Shown one piece after another: positions 1 to 5,143 of a stretch of 5,146 nucleotides of DNA (position 1 is its first letter; each line of letters begins with the position of its first letter). Position numbers and translations under genes: made by a program. The notes beneath the pieces were generated by a model, which made no database searches, was not told the origin of the DNA, and saw only the letters and a list, made by a program, of their open reading frames with translations. Source of the stretch: an uncultured Clostridia bacterium (GTDB lineage: Bacteria; Bacillota; Clostridia; Lachnospirales; Lachnospiraceae); NCBI GenBank assembly GCA_947304065.1, contig CAMZAI010000179.1, positions 1 to 5,146 of the forward strand, given 5' to 3'.

Positions 1-15
1 TACACGATATAAAAA

Positions 16-46
16 GCGCACCGCAACAATTTTCGCTGCGGTGCGC
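16..46 (-). terminator. Intrinsic terminator of deoD
   Basis: A perfect 10-base-pair GC-rich stem (GCGCACCGCA at 16-25 pairing with TGCGGTGCGC at 37-46) with an 11-base loop is followed, on the minus strand, by five T residues (complement of 11-15) and further AT-rich sequence. It begins 27 bases after the deoD stop codon. The T run lies only on the minus-strand side, so it reads as a one-way Rho-independent terminator for deoD. Confidence 0.9.
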
Positions 47-52
47 GGATAA

Positions 53-68
53 TACATATTCGTATGTA
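53..68. other. Small AT-rich hairpin between deoD stop and terminator
   Basis: TACATA at 53-58 and TATGTA at 63-68 form a perfect six-pair inverted repeat around a four-base TTCG loop (CGAA when read on the minus strand). It sits in the deoD 3' untranslated region, between the stop codon at 73-75 and the strong terminator. The stem has only one GC pair, so it is weak; it may be accidental or a minor 3'-end structure. Confidence 0.4.
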
Positions 69-72
69 AGGC

Positions 73-774
73 TTAAGCAAGCTCGAGAGCTACTTCCATC
101 ATGTTCCTGAAGCTGGTCTGTCTGTCCTCTGCCGAAAGAGCCTCCTCCTTGAAGAGGTGATCGGAAATGCTGACCATGCAGAGCGCATGCTTCTTTGCCT
201 TTGCTGCGTTCATGTACAGAGCTGCGGCTTCCATCTCGATGCAGATGCAGCCCATCTCTGCCCAGCGCTCATTTACGCGGTCCAGTCCGTTATAGAATAC
301 GTCGGATGATACAACATTGCCCACCTCGTACCTTACGCCGAGCTTCTCGGCAGCCTCAACGGCCTTGCGGAGAAGTCCGAAATCAGCGATCGGAGCGTAA
401 TGTCCGGGAAGGTCAAATGAATTAACATAGTTGGAATCCGTGCAGGCACCCTCCGCGATAACGAGGTCGCCGAGCTTCAGATCGGTGCGGTACGAACCCG
501 CTGAACCGATACGGATGATATTCTCAACATCATAGAAATTGAACAGCTCGTAGGAATAGATTCCTATCGAAGGCATGCCCATTCCGTGGCCCATAACGGA
601 AACGGGCTTTCCTTTGTATGTTCCGGTATAACCGAACATGTTGCGGACGGTATTGAAGCATACGGGATTCTCAAGATAGTTCTCCGAAATGAATTTAGCG
701 CGCAGCGGATCGCCCGACATCAGGACTGTTTTTGCGATATCGCCTTTATTTGCGGCATTATGGGGTGTACTCAT
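73..774 (-). CDS. deoD: Purine nucleoside phosphorylase, DeoD type
   Basis: The 233-residue product is a cytoplasmic hexameric-type (PNP-I, E. coli DeoD-like) enzyme that splits purine (deoxy)nucleosides with phosphate into the free base and (deoxy)ribose-1-phosphate, feeding purine salvage. Seen in the sequence: N-terminal TPH with His5, the GDPLRAK phosphate loop (Gly21, Arg25), Arg44, GHGMGMPS at 62-69, RIGSAG at 88-93 (Arg88, Ser91), Phe160, the ribose-binding EMEAAALY at 180-187, and SISD at 202-205 with the catalytic Asp205 and Arg218. These match the known E. coli active-site positions one for one (offset by the initiator Met), and the length is close to the usual 235-240. The ATG start at 774 follows an AGGAGGAGG ribosome site with 9 bases of spacing. 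It lies 97 bases after an unrelated membrane gene, with its own promoter and terminator, so it is probably mainly a single-gene transcript. Nothing appears broken, and all key residues are present. Confidence 0.97.
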   Translation of the reverse strand: MSTPHNAANKGDIAKTVLMSGDPLRAKFISENYLENPVCFNTVRNMFGYTGTYKGKPVSVMGHGMGMPSIGIYSYELFNFYDVENIIRIGSAGSYRTDLKLGDLVIAEGACTDSNYVNSFDLPGHYAPIADFGLLRKAVEAAEKLGVRYEVGNVVSSDVFYNGLDRVNERWAEMGCICIEMEAAALYMNAAKAKKHALCMVSISDHLFKEEALSAEDRQTSFRNMMEVALELA

Positions 775-783
775 AGTAATAAA

Positions 784-792
784 CCTCCTCCT
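784..792 (-). promoter_or_regulatory. Ribosome binding site of deoD
   Basis: AGGAGGAGG on the minus strand, nine bases before the ATG at 774, is a near-perfect match to the anti-Shine-Dalgarno end of 16S rRNA. It fixes the deoD start. The same nine-base motif precedes the metallophosphoesterase gene at 2984-2992. Confidence 0.9.
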
Positions 793-800
793 TTTTGGTT

Positions 801-815
801 GCTTCGGTACGAAGC
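801..815 (-). promoter_or_regulatory. 5' leader hairpin of deoD mRNA
   Basis: GCTTCG at 801-806 and CGAAGC at 810-815 form a perfect six-pair stem with a three-base loop. With the promoter proposed at 826-854, transcription would start near 818-820, so this hairpin would lie within a few bases of the mRNA 5' end and just before the ribosome site. Known roles for such 5' stems are protection from 5'-end-dependent decay. A DNA operator is an alternative, since the inverted repeat overlaps the expected start region. There is no T run after it on the minus strand, so it is not a terminator. Confidence 0.55.
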
Positions 816-825
816 TCTGTATCTG

Positions 826-854
826 ATTTTATCATTTTTAACGGTTTTAGGCAA
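826..854 (-). promoter_or_regulatory. Predicted sigma-A promoter of deoD
   Basis: On the minus strand TTGCCT (849-854) as -35 and TAAAAT (826-831) as -10 are separated by exactly 17 bases, four of six and five of six matches to the TTGACA/TATAAT consensus. The spacer is AT-rich. It lies in the 97-base gap between the membrane gene and deoD, suggesting deoD is transcribed independently, with possible additional read-through because no convincing terminator follows the membrane gene. Confidence 0.65.
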
Positions 855-871
855 GTAAATGGCGTCTTTGC

Positions 872-1873
872 CTACCTGTTGTTCTTCTCCATGATCAGGC
901 CCCTTACGATCGCGAATATGGGCGCCAGAATATTGTTAAGACCGTAGAACACAGCGAAAATATTCATGCTCGCGGTGAAATCCGCAGGCATCAGCGCAAA
1001 CGCGGTAACGTTGGGCGCCTCGTTCCAGAGCTGCACCGAAAGCATATAGAGTGCGAACAGAACGATGTTTACGATCAGGAAAATGCATCCGAGCTTTATG
1101 GACGCACTCCCCCTGCTTTCTTCCTTTGTCTCGCAGAAAATGAACTTGTAGGCGAAATACATCGCAAAGGCCGTAAAGAAATTGAGCCAGAGCACGATGC
1201 TGTACATGAGGTAGCCGTGTGAAAGATCGAGCACGAAAATGCCCCATACGCTCGCGGCAAAGCCGCACATCGCAACGAGCAGGCTTAAGGCTCTGAACAG
1301 TCCGAAGGTGAAGAGTCTCCAGCCGAACAGTCCCCTGTCATTGACATAGGGAAGCTTTGAATGCTTTTTATCAAGAACCTTGGAATAGCGTATCGAAAGG
1401 AAGCCGATCCCGATGAAGACCACTCCCGCGAGCAGTGTATCAAGCGGGAACAGAGGCGTGATAAAGCCCTCGATGAGCCTGCCGTATTCGCCGAGAAGAA
1501 CTCCGATAGCCACATACGCCGCGATGATCACGCCGAGCACGATCATCACGATGCCGCCGGCCATCCATTTGGCCCTTCGCGCCTTCTCGTTCTTTGCACG
1601 GTACGCGCCGTTCGTATATATCAGGAACAGTATCAGCGCTGCGCCTACCAGATAGAGCGGGCACATCCTGATCGCCTGTGTGACGGCCCTGTCGGGTGAA
1701 TGGCTCGCGACGCTGCCGATGATGTTCCATAATTCGTAATGCATCTCCCAGAGAACAAAGGAACCGGGGATGAATGCGAGGATCGAGAAGAGCAGGTAGA
1801 AACGGCGCTCTCTGCGTCCATCCCTGTCGAGTTCCGTTTTGATACGGTCATTGCGTGAAAGATAAGCTGCCAT
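872..1873 (-). CDS. Eight-helix integral membrane protein of unknown function
   Basis: I do not recognise the family. From the ATG at 1873 the product has 333 residues with about eight hydrophobic helices near residues 25-43, 70-88, 104-127, 143-161, 192-215, 222-246, 260-280 and 303-327. A charged, Arg/Lys-rich N-terminal tail of about 24 residues and basic loops after helices 2 and 4 argue for a cytoplasmic N-terminus by the positive-inside rule. Helices 1-4 and 5-8 have matching spacing (offset 152-167 residues) and similar loops, hinting at an internal duplication. There is no signal peptide, ATPase or catalytic motif. The frame could extend to a GTG at 1888, but the ATG is preferred: it overlaps the upstream stop as TGATG and has GGTGGAG five bases before it. 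Tight coupling to the metallophosphoesterase lipoprotein suggests a shared membrane-surface job; a transporter, or an anchor or partner for that enzyme, is possible but unproven. Confidence 0.85.
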   Translation of the reverse strand: MAAYLSRNDRIKTELDRDGRRERRFYLLFSILAFIPGSFVLWEMHYELWNIIGSVASHSPDRAVTQAIRMCPLYLVGAALILFLIYTNGAYRAKNEKARRAKWMAGGIVMIVLGVIIAAYVAIGVLLGEYGRLIEGFITPLFPLDTLLAGVVFIGIGFLSIRYSKVLDKKHSKLPYVNDRGLFGWRLFTFGLFRALSLLVAMCGFAASVWGIFVLDLSHGYLMYSIVLWLNFFTAFAMYFAYKFIFCETKEESRGSASIKLGCIFLIVNIVLFALYMLSVQLWNEAPNVTAFALMPADFTASMNIFAVFYGLNNILAPIFAIVRGLIMEKNNR

Positions 1874-2973
1874 CAATACTCCACCCACATAACGAAATCG
1901 CCTTCGTCCCTTTCGTTAAGATATAGATGCTCGAGGGTATAACCGCCCGAAGCATTGTCAAGCGTTACCAGTGACGCGCCGATGAGCGCGAATTCTTCAC
2001 TGTAATCGAAGTTCGCTTCCGCACGTCCCAAAGGCACATTCGCGTAATAGAGCTCAAAGCCGCTCTTTACGCCCATTCCGAAGGTCACTCCGTTCGGAGT
2101 GGTAAATGTCCAGTCGTCCGCGTGGTCATGTCCGATGAATACCGCTTTTACATTGTTCTTTAAGCAGATATCCTCTGTCCTCGGAGCGAACTTAGAAGGC
2201 GCGAAGCCCTCGAAATTGAAGAACTTTGATCTATATCCCGAAACGCCTGCCTGTATCGCGTCCCATCCGAGATCGTAATCGGCCTGCGCGATATGGTAAT
2301 AGCAGATCACGGGAACATCTTTGCCCACCGCGTCATGCTCCGCAGTCATCCACTCAAACTGGTCGTCGCGCAGATAGTCGTATGTCAGGTCAAAATCCGC
2401 GGCTCCCTCGCGATAGCTCGCGCCGCTGTCGAGATTGGTTATCTGCCATGCGGTGCTGCCGTCGGGGTTCTGCAGATTGATCACATAATTGCTGCGTTCA
2501 TGCACGTCGTCATTGTCCACCTCGGTATAAAGGCTGTAAGGCGCACCGAGGAACTGCTTCGAGATCCAGTTCGGATTATAAGTGCACTCGCGGTCATGAT
2601 TGCCCCATATGATCGCATAGGGTATCTTCGTCGCCGTCATGAAATCAACGAAGCTTCTGACGGCAGCCTTGTTCGCGAGCATAAACGTATCGCCCGTGAT
2701 CTCGATCAGATCGATCTTCCCTGCGTGGGCAACCGCCTCGTTGATGACCTTGCGCAGATATCTTTCGCTTCCGTAGTCCTCATCGCCGATCTGAGTACCG
2801 CCGTGCCAGTGAATATCGGTCAGCTGCAGGATAGTGAACCCGTCGTGATAGTCCATGGTTTTCACGTAATCCCCAAGATGTTCCTTGTACGAAACGGTCT
2901 TTTTCGCACAGCCCGCCAGCATGGATATCGCGAGAGCGCAGATGACCGCCATTGAGACAATTCTTTTGAACAT
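1873..2973 (-). CDS. Exported calcineurin-like metallophosphoesterase lipoprotein
   Basis: The 366-residue product is a predicted surface-anchored hydrolase of the calcineurin-like (COG1409, purple-acid-phosphatase-related) superfamily, which uses a two-metal centre to cut phosphomonoesters or diesters. Residues 1-21 are a lipoprotein signal peptide with basic FKR, a hydrophobic core and the lipobox LAGC, giving lipidated Cys22; the following AKK fits retention at the outer face of the membrane. All metal-site motifs are visible: TDIH (Asp53, His55), GDT (Asp95), GNHD (Asn125, His126), YYHI (His227) and GHDH (His282, His284). A DDQFEWM stretch at 203-209 precedes the fourth motif, as in related phosphatases. 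The start at 2973 has AGGAGGAGG ten bases upstream. The gene leads a coupled pair with the membrane protein downstream (TGATG overlap). Substrate is not deducible; nucleotides, phospho-sugars, teichoic acid or phospholipid head groups are all possible. The enzyme class is firm, the role open. Confidence 0.93.
   Translation of the reverse strand: MFKRIVSMAVICALAISMLAGCAKKTVSYKEHLGDYVKTMDYHDGFTILQLTDIHWHGGTQIGDEDYGSERYLRKVINEAVAHAGKIDLIEITGDTFMLANKAAVRSFVDFMTATKIPYAIIWGNHDRECTYNPNWISKQFLGAPYSLYTEVDNDDVHERSNYVINLQNPDGSTAWQITNLDSGASYREGAADFDLTYDYLRDDQFEWMTAEHDAVGKDVPVICYYHIAQADYDLGWDAIQAGVSGYRSKFFNFEGFAPSKFAPRTEDICLKNNVKAVFIGHDHADDWTFTTPNGVTFGMGVKSGFELYYANVPLGRAEANFDYSEEFALIGASLVTLDNASGGYTLEHLYLNERDEGDFVMWVEY
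1879..1885 (-). promoter_or_regulatory. Internal ribosome site deciding the membrane-protein start
   Basis: GGTGGAG on the minus strand lies inside the last codons of the metallophosphoesterase gene and five bases before the ATG at 1873. The GTG at 1888 has no comparable site upstream. Together with the TGATG stop/start overlap this supports the shorter start and translational coupling. Confidence 0.65.
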
Positions 2974-2983
2974 GATCGTATAG

Positions 2984-2992
2984 CCTCCTCCT
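2984..2992 (-). promoter_or_regulatory. Ribosome binding site of the metallophosphoesterase gene
   Basis: AGGAGGAGG on the minus strand, ten bases before the ATG at 2973. It confirms that start, which also places the signal peptide correctly at the N-terminus. Confidence 0.88.
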
Positions 2993-2997
2993 ATTCC

Positions 2998-3026
2998 ATA
3001 GTATCATTCCCCCGCAAACACTGCAA
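2998..3026 (-). promoter_or_regulatory. Possible promoter of the metallophosphoesterase operon
   Basis: On the minus strand TTGCAG (3021-3026) and TACTAT (2998-3003) are 17 bases apart, each a four-of-six consensus match; a -10 of GATACT (3000-3005) is an alternative register. Either would start the transcript close to 2990-2993, almost on the ribosome site, giving an unusually short leader of about 20 bases. Because of that and the moderate match, the call is tentative, but this is the best candidate in the 167-base divergent gap. Confidence 0.35.
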
Positions 3027-3070
3027 CAATCTGCAGCGTAATATCATGCTTTATTTCGCACCTGAAACCG

Positions 3071-3099
3071 TTGTTTTACCGCTCAAGGCATGGTAGAGT
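3071..3099 (+). promoter_or_regulatory. Predicted promoter of the small membrane protein gene
   Basis: TTGTTT (3071-3076) and TAGAGT (3094-3099) are separated by 17 bases, and a TG dinucleotide one base before the -10 (3091-3092) gives an extended -10 element. The expected start near 3106 would leave a leader of about 35 bases carrying the ribosome site. The rest of the divergent gap (2993-3140) holds only a short inverted repeat, CTGCA/TGCAG at 3021-3036. Confidence 0.5.
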
Positions 3100-3125
3100 T
3101 AAAGTAACGAAACGGATAGCAGCGA

Positions 3126-3133
3126 AAGGGAGG
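3126..3133 (+). promoter_or_regulatory. Ribosome binding site of the small membrane protein gene
   Basis: AAGGGAGG lies seven bases before the ATG at 3141. It is a strong site at ideal spacing and is good evidence that the short plus-strand frame is a real gene. Confidence 0.85.
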
Positions 3134-3140
3134 CAGAAAT

Positions 3141-3485
3141 ATGGATATCGGCAGTTATGTTATCATGGGTATTATTTTGGGTATCTGCGCGATCGGGATC
3201 ATTATACTCGGCGTAGTGCAGTTCAGAAGCAAAAAGCCCTGCAACTTTTACACCGGAGAAAAATTCGATCCGAAAGAGATCTCTGATATTCCCGCCTGGA
3301 ATCACAGGCACGGGATCATGTGGATCCTGTACGGATTGCTGTTCCCTCTTCTCTTTGTTGTGGAGCTGCTGATAAAGAATCCCCTTGTGTTCGGTTTCAT
3401 GTTCATAGGCGCGGTCCTGGTTCCGCTGCCTTTCATGGTCTGGTATCACCATCATCTGCTGAAAAAGTACAGAGTAAAGAAATAA
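3141..3485 (+). CDS. Small three-helix membrane protein, function unknown
   Basis: The 114-residue product has hydrophobic helices at about residues 6-26, 58-77 and 81-101. A polar linker at about 29-57 carries NFYTGEKFDPKEISDIPAWN, followed by HRHG, and the tail is basic (HHHLLKKYRVKK). The linker pattern of a TGEK turn, an acidic EIxD segment and WNxxHG just before helix 2 resembles small uncharacterised membrane proteins I associate with Clostridia, but I cannot name a family. The charge pattern puts the linker and perhaps the tail on opposite or shared faces depending on helix 1 orientation, which the sequence does not settle. It is the only plus-strand gene here, transcribed divergently from the metallophosphoesterase with its own promoter and ribosome site, and it converges on the acetyltransferase gene. 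Function is unknown. Confidence 0.82.
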   Translation: MDIGSYVIMGIILGICAIGIIILGVVQFRSKKPCNFYTGEKFDPKEISDIPAWNHRHGIMWILYGLLFPLLFVVELLIKNPLVFGFMFIGAVLVPLPFMVWYHHHLLKKYRVKK

Positions 3486-3489
3486 AAAT

Positions 3490-3518
3490 AAGCGAGCGGT
3501 TCTCAGAACTGCTCGCTT
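3490..3518 (-). terminator. Terminator between convergent genes, containing a stop codon
   Basis: A 12-pair stem (arms 3490-3501 and 3507-3518) with a five-base loop lies between the two converging genes. On the minus strand it is followed by an ATTTTTATTT tract, so it should terminate the acetyltransferase transcript. One position is a G-U wobble in plus-strand RNA and an A-C mismatch in minus-strand RNA. On the plus strand the stem is complete but no T run follows, so termination of the small membrane protein transcript here would be weak. The acetyltransferase TGA (3503-3505) lies in the loop, so the upstream arm is coding. Confidence 0.8.
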
Positions 3519-4678
3519 ACAAATATGTTCTTGTCAATGAAGAGACGCCTGATCATATCTTCCTTTGCATTGACCGCGACGTCCCTGCGCAGCATCGCCT
3601 CTTCGAGAGTCAGGCATCCGACGGCCAGCTGGCCTAAGGTTCTTTCGTTCAGCTCGATATCGGCGCTGCCGTCTCCGGCGCGCTCCACGCCGTCCTTAGT
3701 CACCTTAAATACCCCGTTGTTCTCTTCTATGATTTCATCGGACACCTTTATCGTAAGCTCGCAGTCCGCGGGCTTACGTATCGTTTCGAGGAGTTTCTCC
3801 GCATTGATCACCCTGATCATAAAGCACTGGCTCGGCGCTTTCTCAATGTCATAGGCTGCCGGCGATTCTACTATCCTGAGCAGGTCTATGCCCTTCGGGA
3901 GCCTGACGCTGATCGAGCCGTAATCCGCCTCGAATCTTGCAAGGAATCCGAGTATCGCATAGAACCCGTCGCGGCAGGTCCATGCACATTCGTTTATCGA
4001 AAGAATGGCCGCAGGATCGTGCCTGACGTCGGTAAAGATCACGTAAGCTATGGGCTTTCCGTCCCGCTTCATGACATATGCGAACTTCCTGTCGATGTAG
4101 AGCTTATCCACCTTCAGCCGCTCCTGCATCTCTTTTTCGGTGCGGGCGTGCGACAGATTGAATTTGGGCGCGAAGCCCTCATATACTGTCATGAAATCGG
4201 TGACCGGGTCTCCCTGCTTCCATCTGTATACCTCGCCGTCATAGCGGTACTTGCTGAGATGACCGGGCTTTAAGGTATACTCATTCCAGGGAGTCAGGAC
4301 CTCATAGCCCTGCTTTCTGTAGAACTCATGCTTGAACGGATAAAGGGTCGAGATCACTTCCCCGTTCCTGTACGCCTCTTTCAGAAGCTCTCTGAAAATG
4401 GCCTTTACCCCGCCGGTGCTGCGGTACTCGGGAAGAGTCGCGACTCCTCCTATTCCGCCTGCGCTTACGGTCTTTCCGTCCAGATAAAAATTGTATTTAT
4501 TGTTGATGATCCGGCACATCAGCGTTCCGTCATCGTCGAAGGCTCCCCAGTCCTCGACCGTATCCGCGATGCACTTTTCTTTCTCGGCCTCTACGTCCTC
4601 CACTCTCATGTGGAAGCAGTACACTGCCGTCAGATACGCTTCGTATCTTTCTTCTCCCGTTAACTTACGAACTTCCAT
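3503..4678 (-). CDS. Eis-like GNAT N-acetyltransferase with SCP2-type C-terminal domain
   Basis: The 391-residue product matches the Eis/COG4552 architecture: an N-terminal GNAT domain (about 1-145), a second GNAT-like domain (about 150-285) and a sterol-carrier-protein-like C-terminal domain (about 290-388). Family members use acetyl-CoA to acetylate amines; Mycobacterium Eis modifies aminoglycosides at several positions. Visible here are the acetyl-CoA loop VATLPEYRSTGGV (79-91, with Arg86, Gly89, Gly90) and LYPF (112-115) followed by FYRKQGYE (119-126). Tyr125 is at the position of the Eis general acid Tyr126, and the chain ends in Phe391; in Eis the terminal Phe carboxylate serves as base. 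The length is close to Eis (about 400). A GTG at 4687 is in frame, but the ATG at 4678 has AGAGGTGG five bases upstream while the GTG has none usable. It is 18 bases after the preceding unknown gene, so they are probably co-transcribed. The natural substrate is unknown; resistance should not be assumed. Confidence 0.9.
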   Translation of the reverse strand: MEVRKLTGEERYEAYLTAVYCFHMRVEDVEAEKEKCIADTVEDWGAFDDDGTLMCRIINNKYNFYLDGKTVSAGGIGGVATLPEYRSTGGVKAIFRELLKEAYRNGEVISTLYPFKHEFYRKQGYEVLTPWNEYTLKPGHLSKYRYDGEVYRWKQGDPVTDFMTVYEGFAPKFNLSHARTEKEMQERLKVDKLYIDRKFAYVMKRDGKPIAYVIFTDVRHDPAAILSINECAWTCRDGFYAILGFLARFEADYGSISVRLPKGIDLLRIVESPAAYDIEKAPSQCFMIRVINAEKLLETIRKPADCELTIKVSDEIIEENNGVFKVTKDGVERAGDGSADIELNERTLGQLAVGCLTLEEAMLRRDVAVNAKEDMIRRLFIDKNIFVSEQF

Positions 4679-4683
4679 TACAT

Positions 4684-4691
4684 CCACCTCT
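4684..4691 (-). promoter_or_regulatory. Ribosome site deciding the acetyltransferase start
   Basis: AGAGGTGG on the minus strand ends five bases before the ATG at 4678 (eight bases if only the GAGG core is counted). For the in-frame GTG at 4687 the site would overlap the start codon itself, so the ATG is preferred. Confidence 0.65.
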
Positions 4692-4696
4692 GTATA

Positions 4697-5143
4697 TCAT
4701 GATTCTTCCGAAACAAGCGCCCTGTAAGAACTCTTGATCTTTTCTATCGCCGTGATCAGCACCAGATCCCGCTCTATGCTCCCGGGTCTCGTCGAAAGGG
4801 TTTTGTCGGAATACTCCTTTGATATTTTGTATACCGGCGTGTTCTTCAGATCTTCCTTGCCCGACTCATGAAGCCAGACAATATTGTTGATCGTCTTTGC
4901 GAACTCACGCGTCTTCTGATCCGCAGACTCGGACAGAAGCTTTGTAAATCCCGCGACCACCGCCTCTTCGGGCGTAGTGATCTTTATCTCGTGTCCCGAC
5001 AGATCGGCCAATGTGGAATACCTGCGTCCGTCGACCGTATACTGACGGAACGTATAGGCATTGTCCTCCGCCTTGTCCTCAGGAGTCAGAGACTTGCGCA
5101 GCTCTTCCAGTATCCTTAAATTTCTGTCCTTTCCCGAATTCAT
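4697..5143 (-). CDS. Unrecognised 148-residue soluble protein, start at window edge
   Basis: I do not recognise this protein. It is a highly charged, probably cytoplasmic, largely helical chain without signal peptide or membrane segment. An N-terminal amphipathic stretch (RNLRILEELRKSL, about 7-19) is followed by a polar segment with short beta-prone pieces (YTFRQYTVDGRRYSTL, about 30-45). A central helix runs over about 58-95, and a C-terminal helix (about 125-143) includes ERDLVLITAIEKIKSSY. No zinc, nucleotide or catalytic motif is evident. The ATG at 5143 is plausible, but only three bases (CAT) precede it in the window and they contain no stop, so the real start and ribosome site may lie outside and the gene could be partial at its 5' end. 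Its stop is 18 bases before the acetyltransferase ATG, so the two are likely co-transcribed. Confidence 0.7.
   Translation of the reverse strand: MNSGKDRNLRILEELRKSLTPEDKAEDNAYTFRQYTVDGRRYSTLADLSGHEIKITTPEEAVVAGFTKLLSESADQKTREFAKTINNIVWLHESGKEDLKNTPVYKISKEYSDKTLSTRPGSIERDLVLITAIEKIKSSYRALVSEES

Noticed and set aside
71..78. Eight-base palindrome GCTTAAGC over the deoD stop codon
   Set aside because: It is short, has no spacer and lies within coding and stop sequence; expected by chance.
1361..1699. Plus-strand and alternate minus-strand frames inside the eight-helix protein gene
   Set aside because: Their products are Arg/His/Ser-rich shadows without start signals; the 872-1873 frame gives regular hydrophobic helices.
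1874..1888. Longer GTG start (1888) for the membrane protein
   Set aside because: It lacks a ribosome site, adds five residues without helix or signal character, and ignores the TGATG coupling with a ribosome site at 1879-1885.
2293..2955. Long plus-strand open frame (220 codons) antisense to the metallophosphoesterase
   Set aside because: The minus-strand frame carries a lipobox and every metal-binding motif of its family, with a perfect ribosome site. The antisense frame has no ribosome site or recognisable domain and is explained by codon composition.
3021..3036. CTGCA/TGCAG inverted repeat in the divergent gap as an operator
   Set aside because: With only five pairs and a six-base spacer and no second copy, it is too weak to call, although it overlaps the possible -35 at 3021-3026.
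3099..3455. Minus-strand open frame (118 codons) across the small membrane protein gene
   Set aside because: It has a low-complexity, His/Asp/Gln-rich product and no ribosome site, while the plus-strand frame has a strong one, an extended -10 promoter and clear membrane helices.
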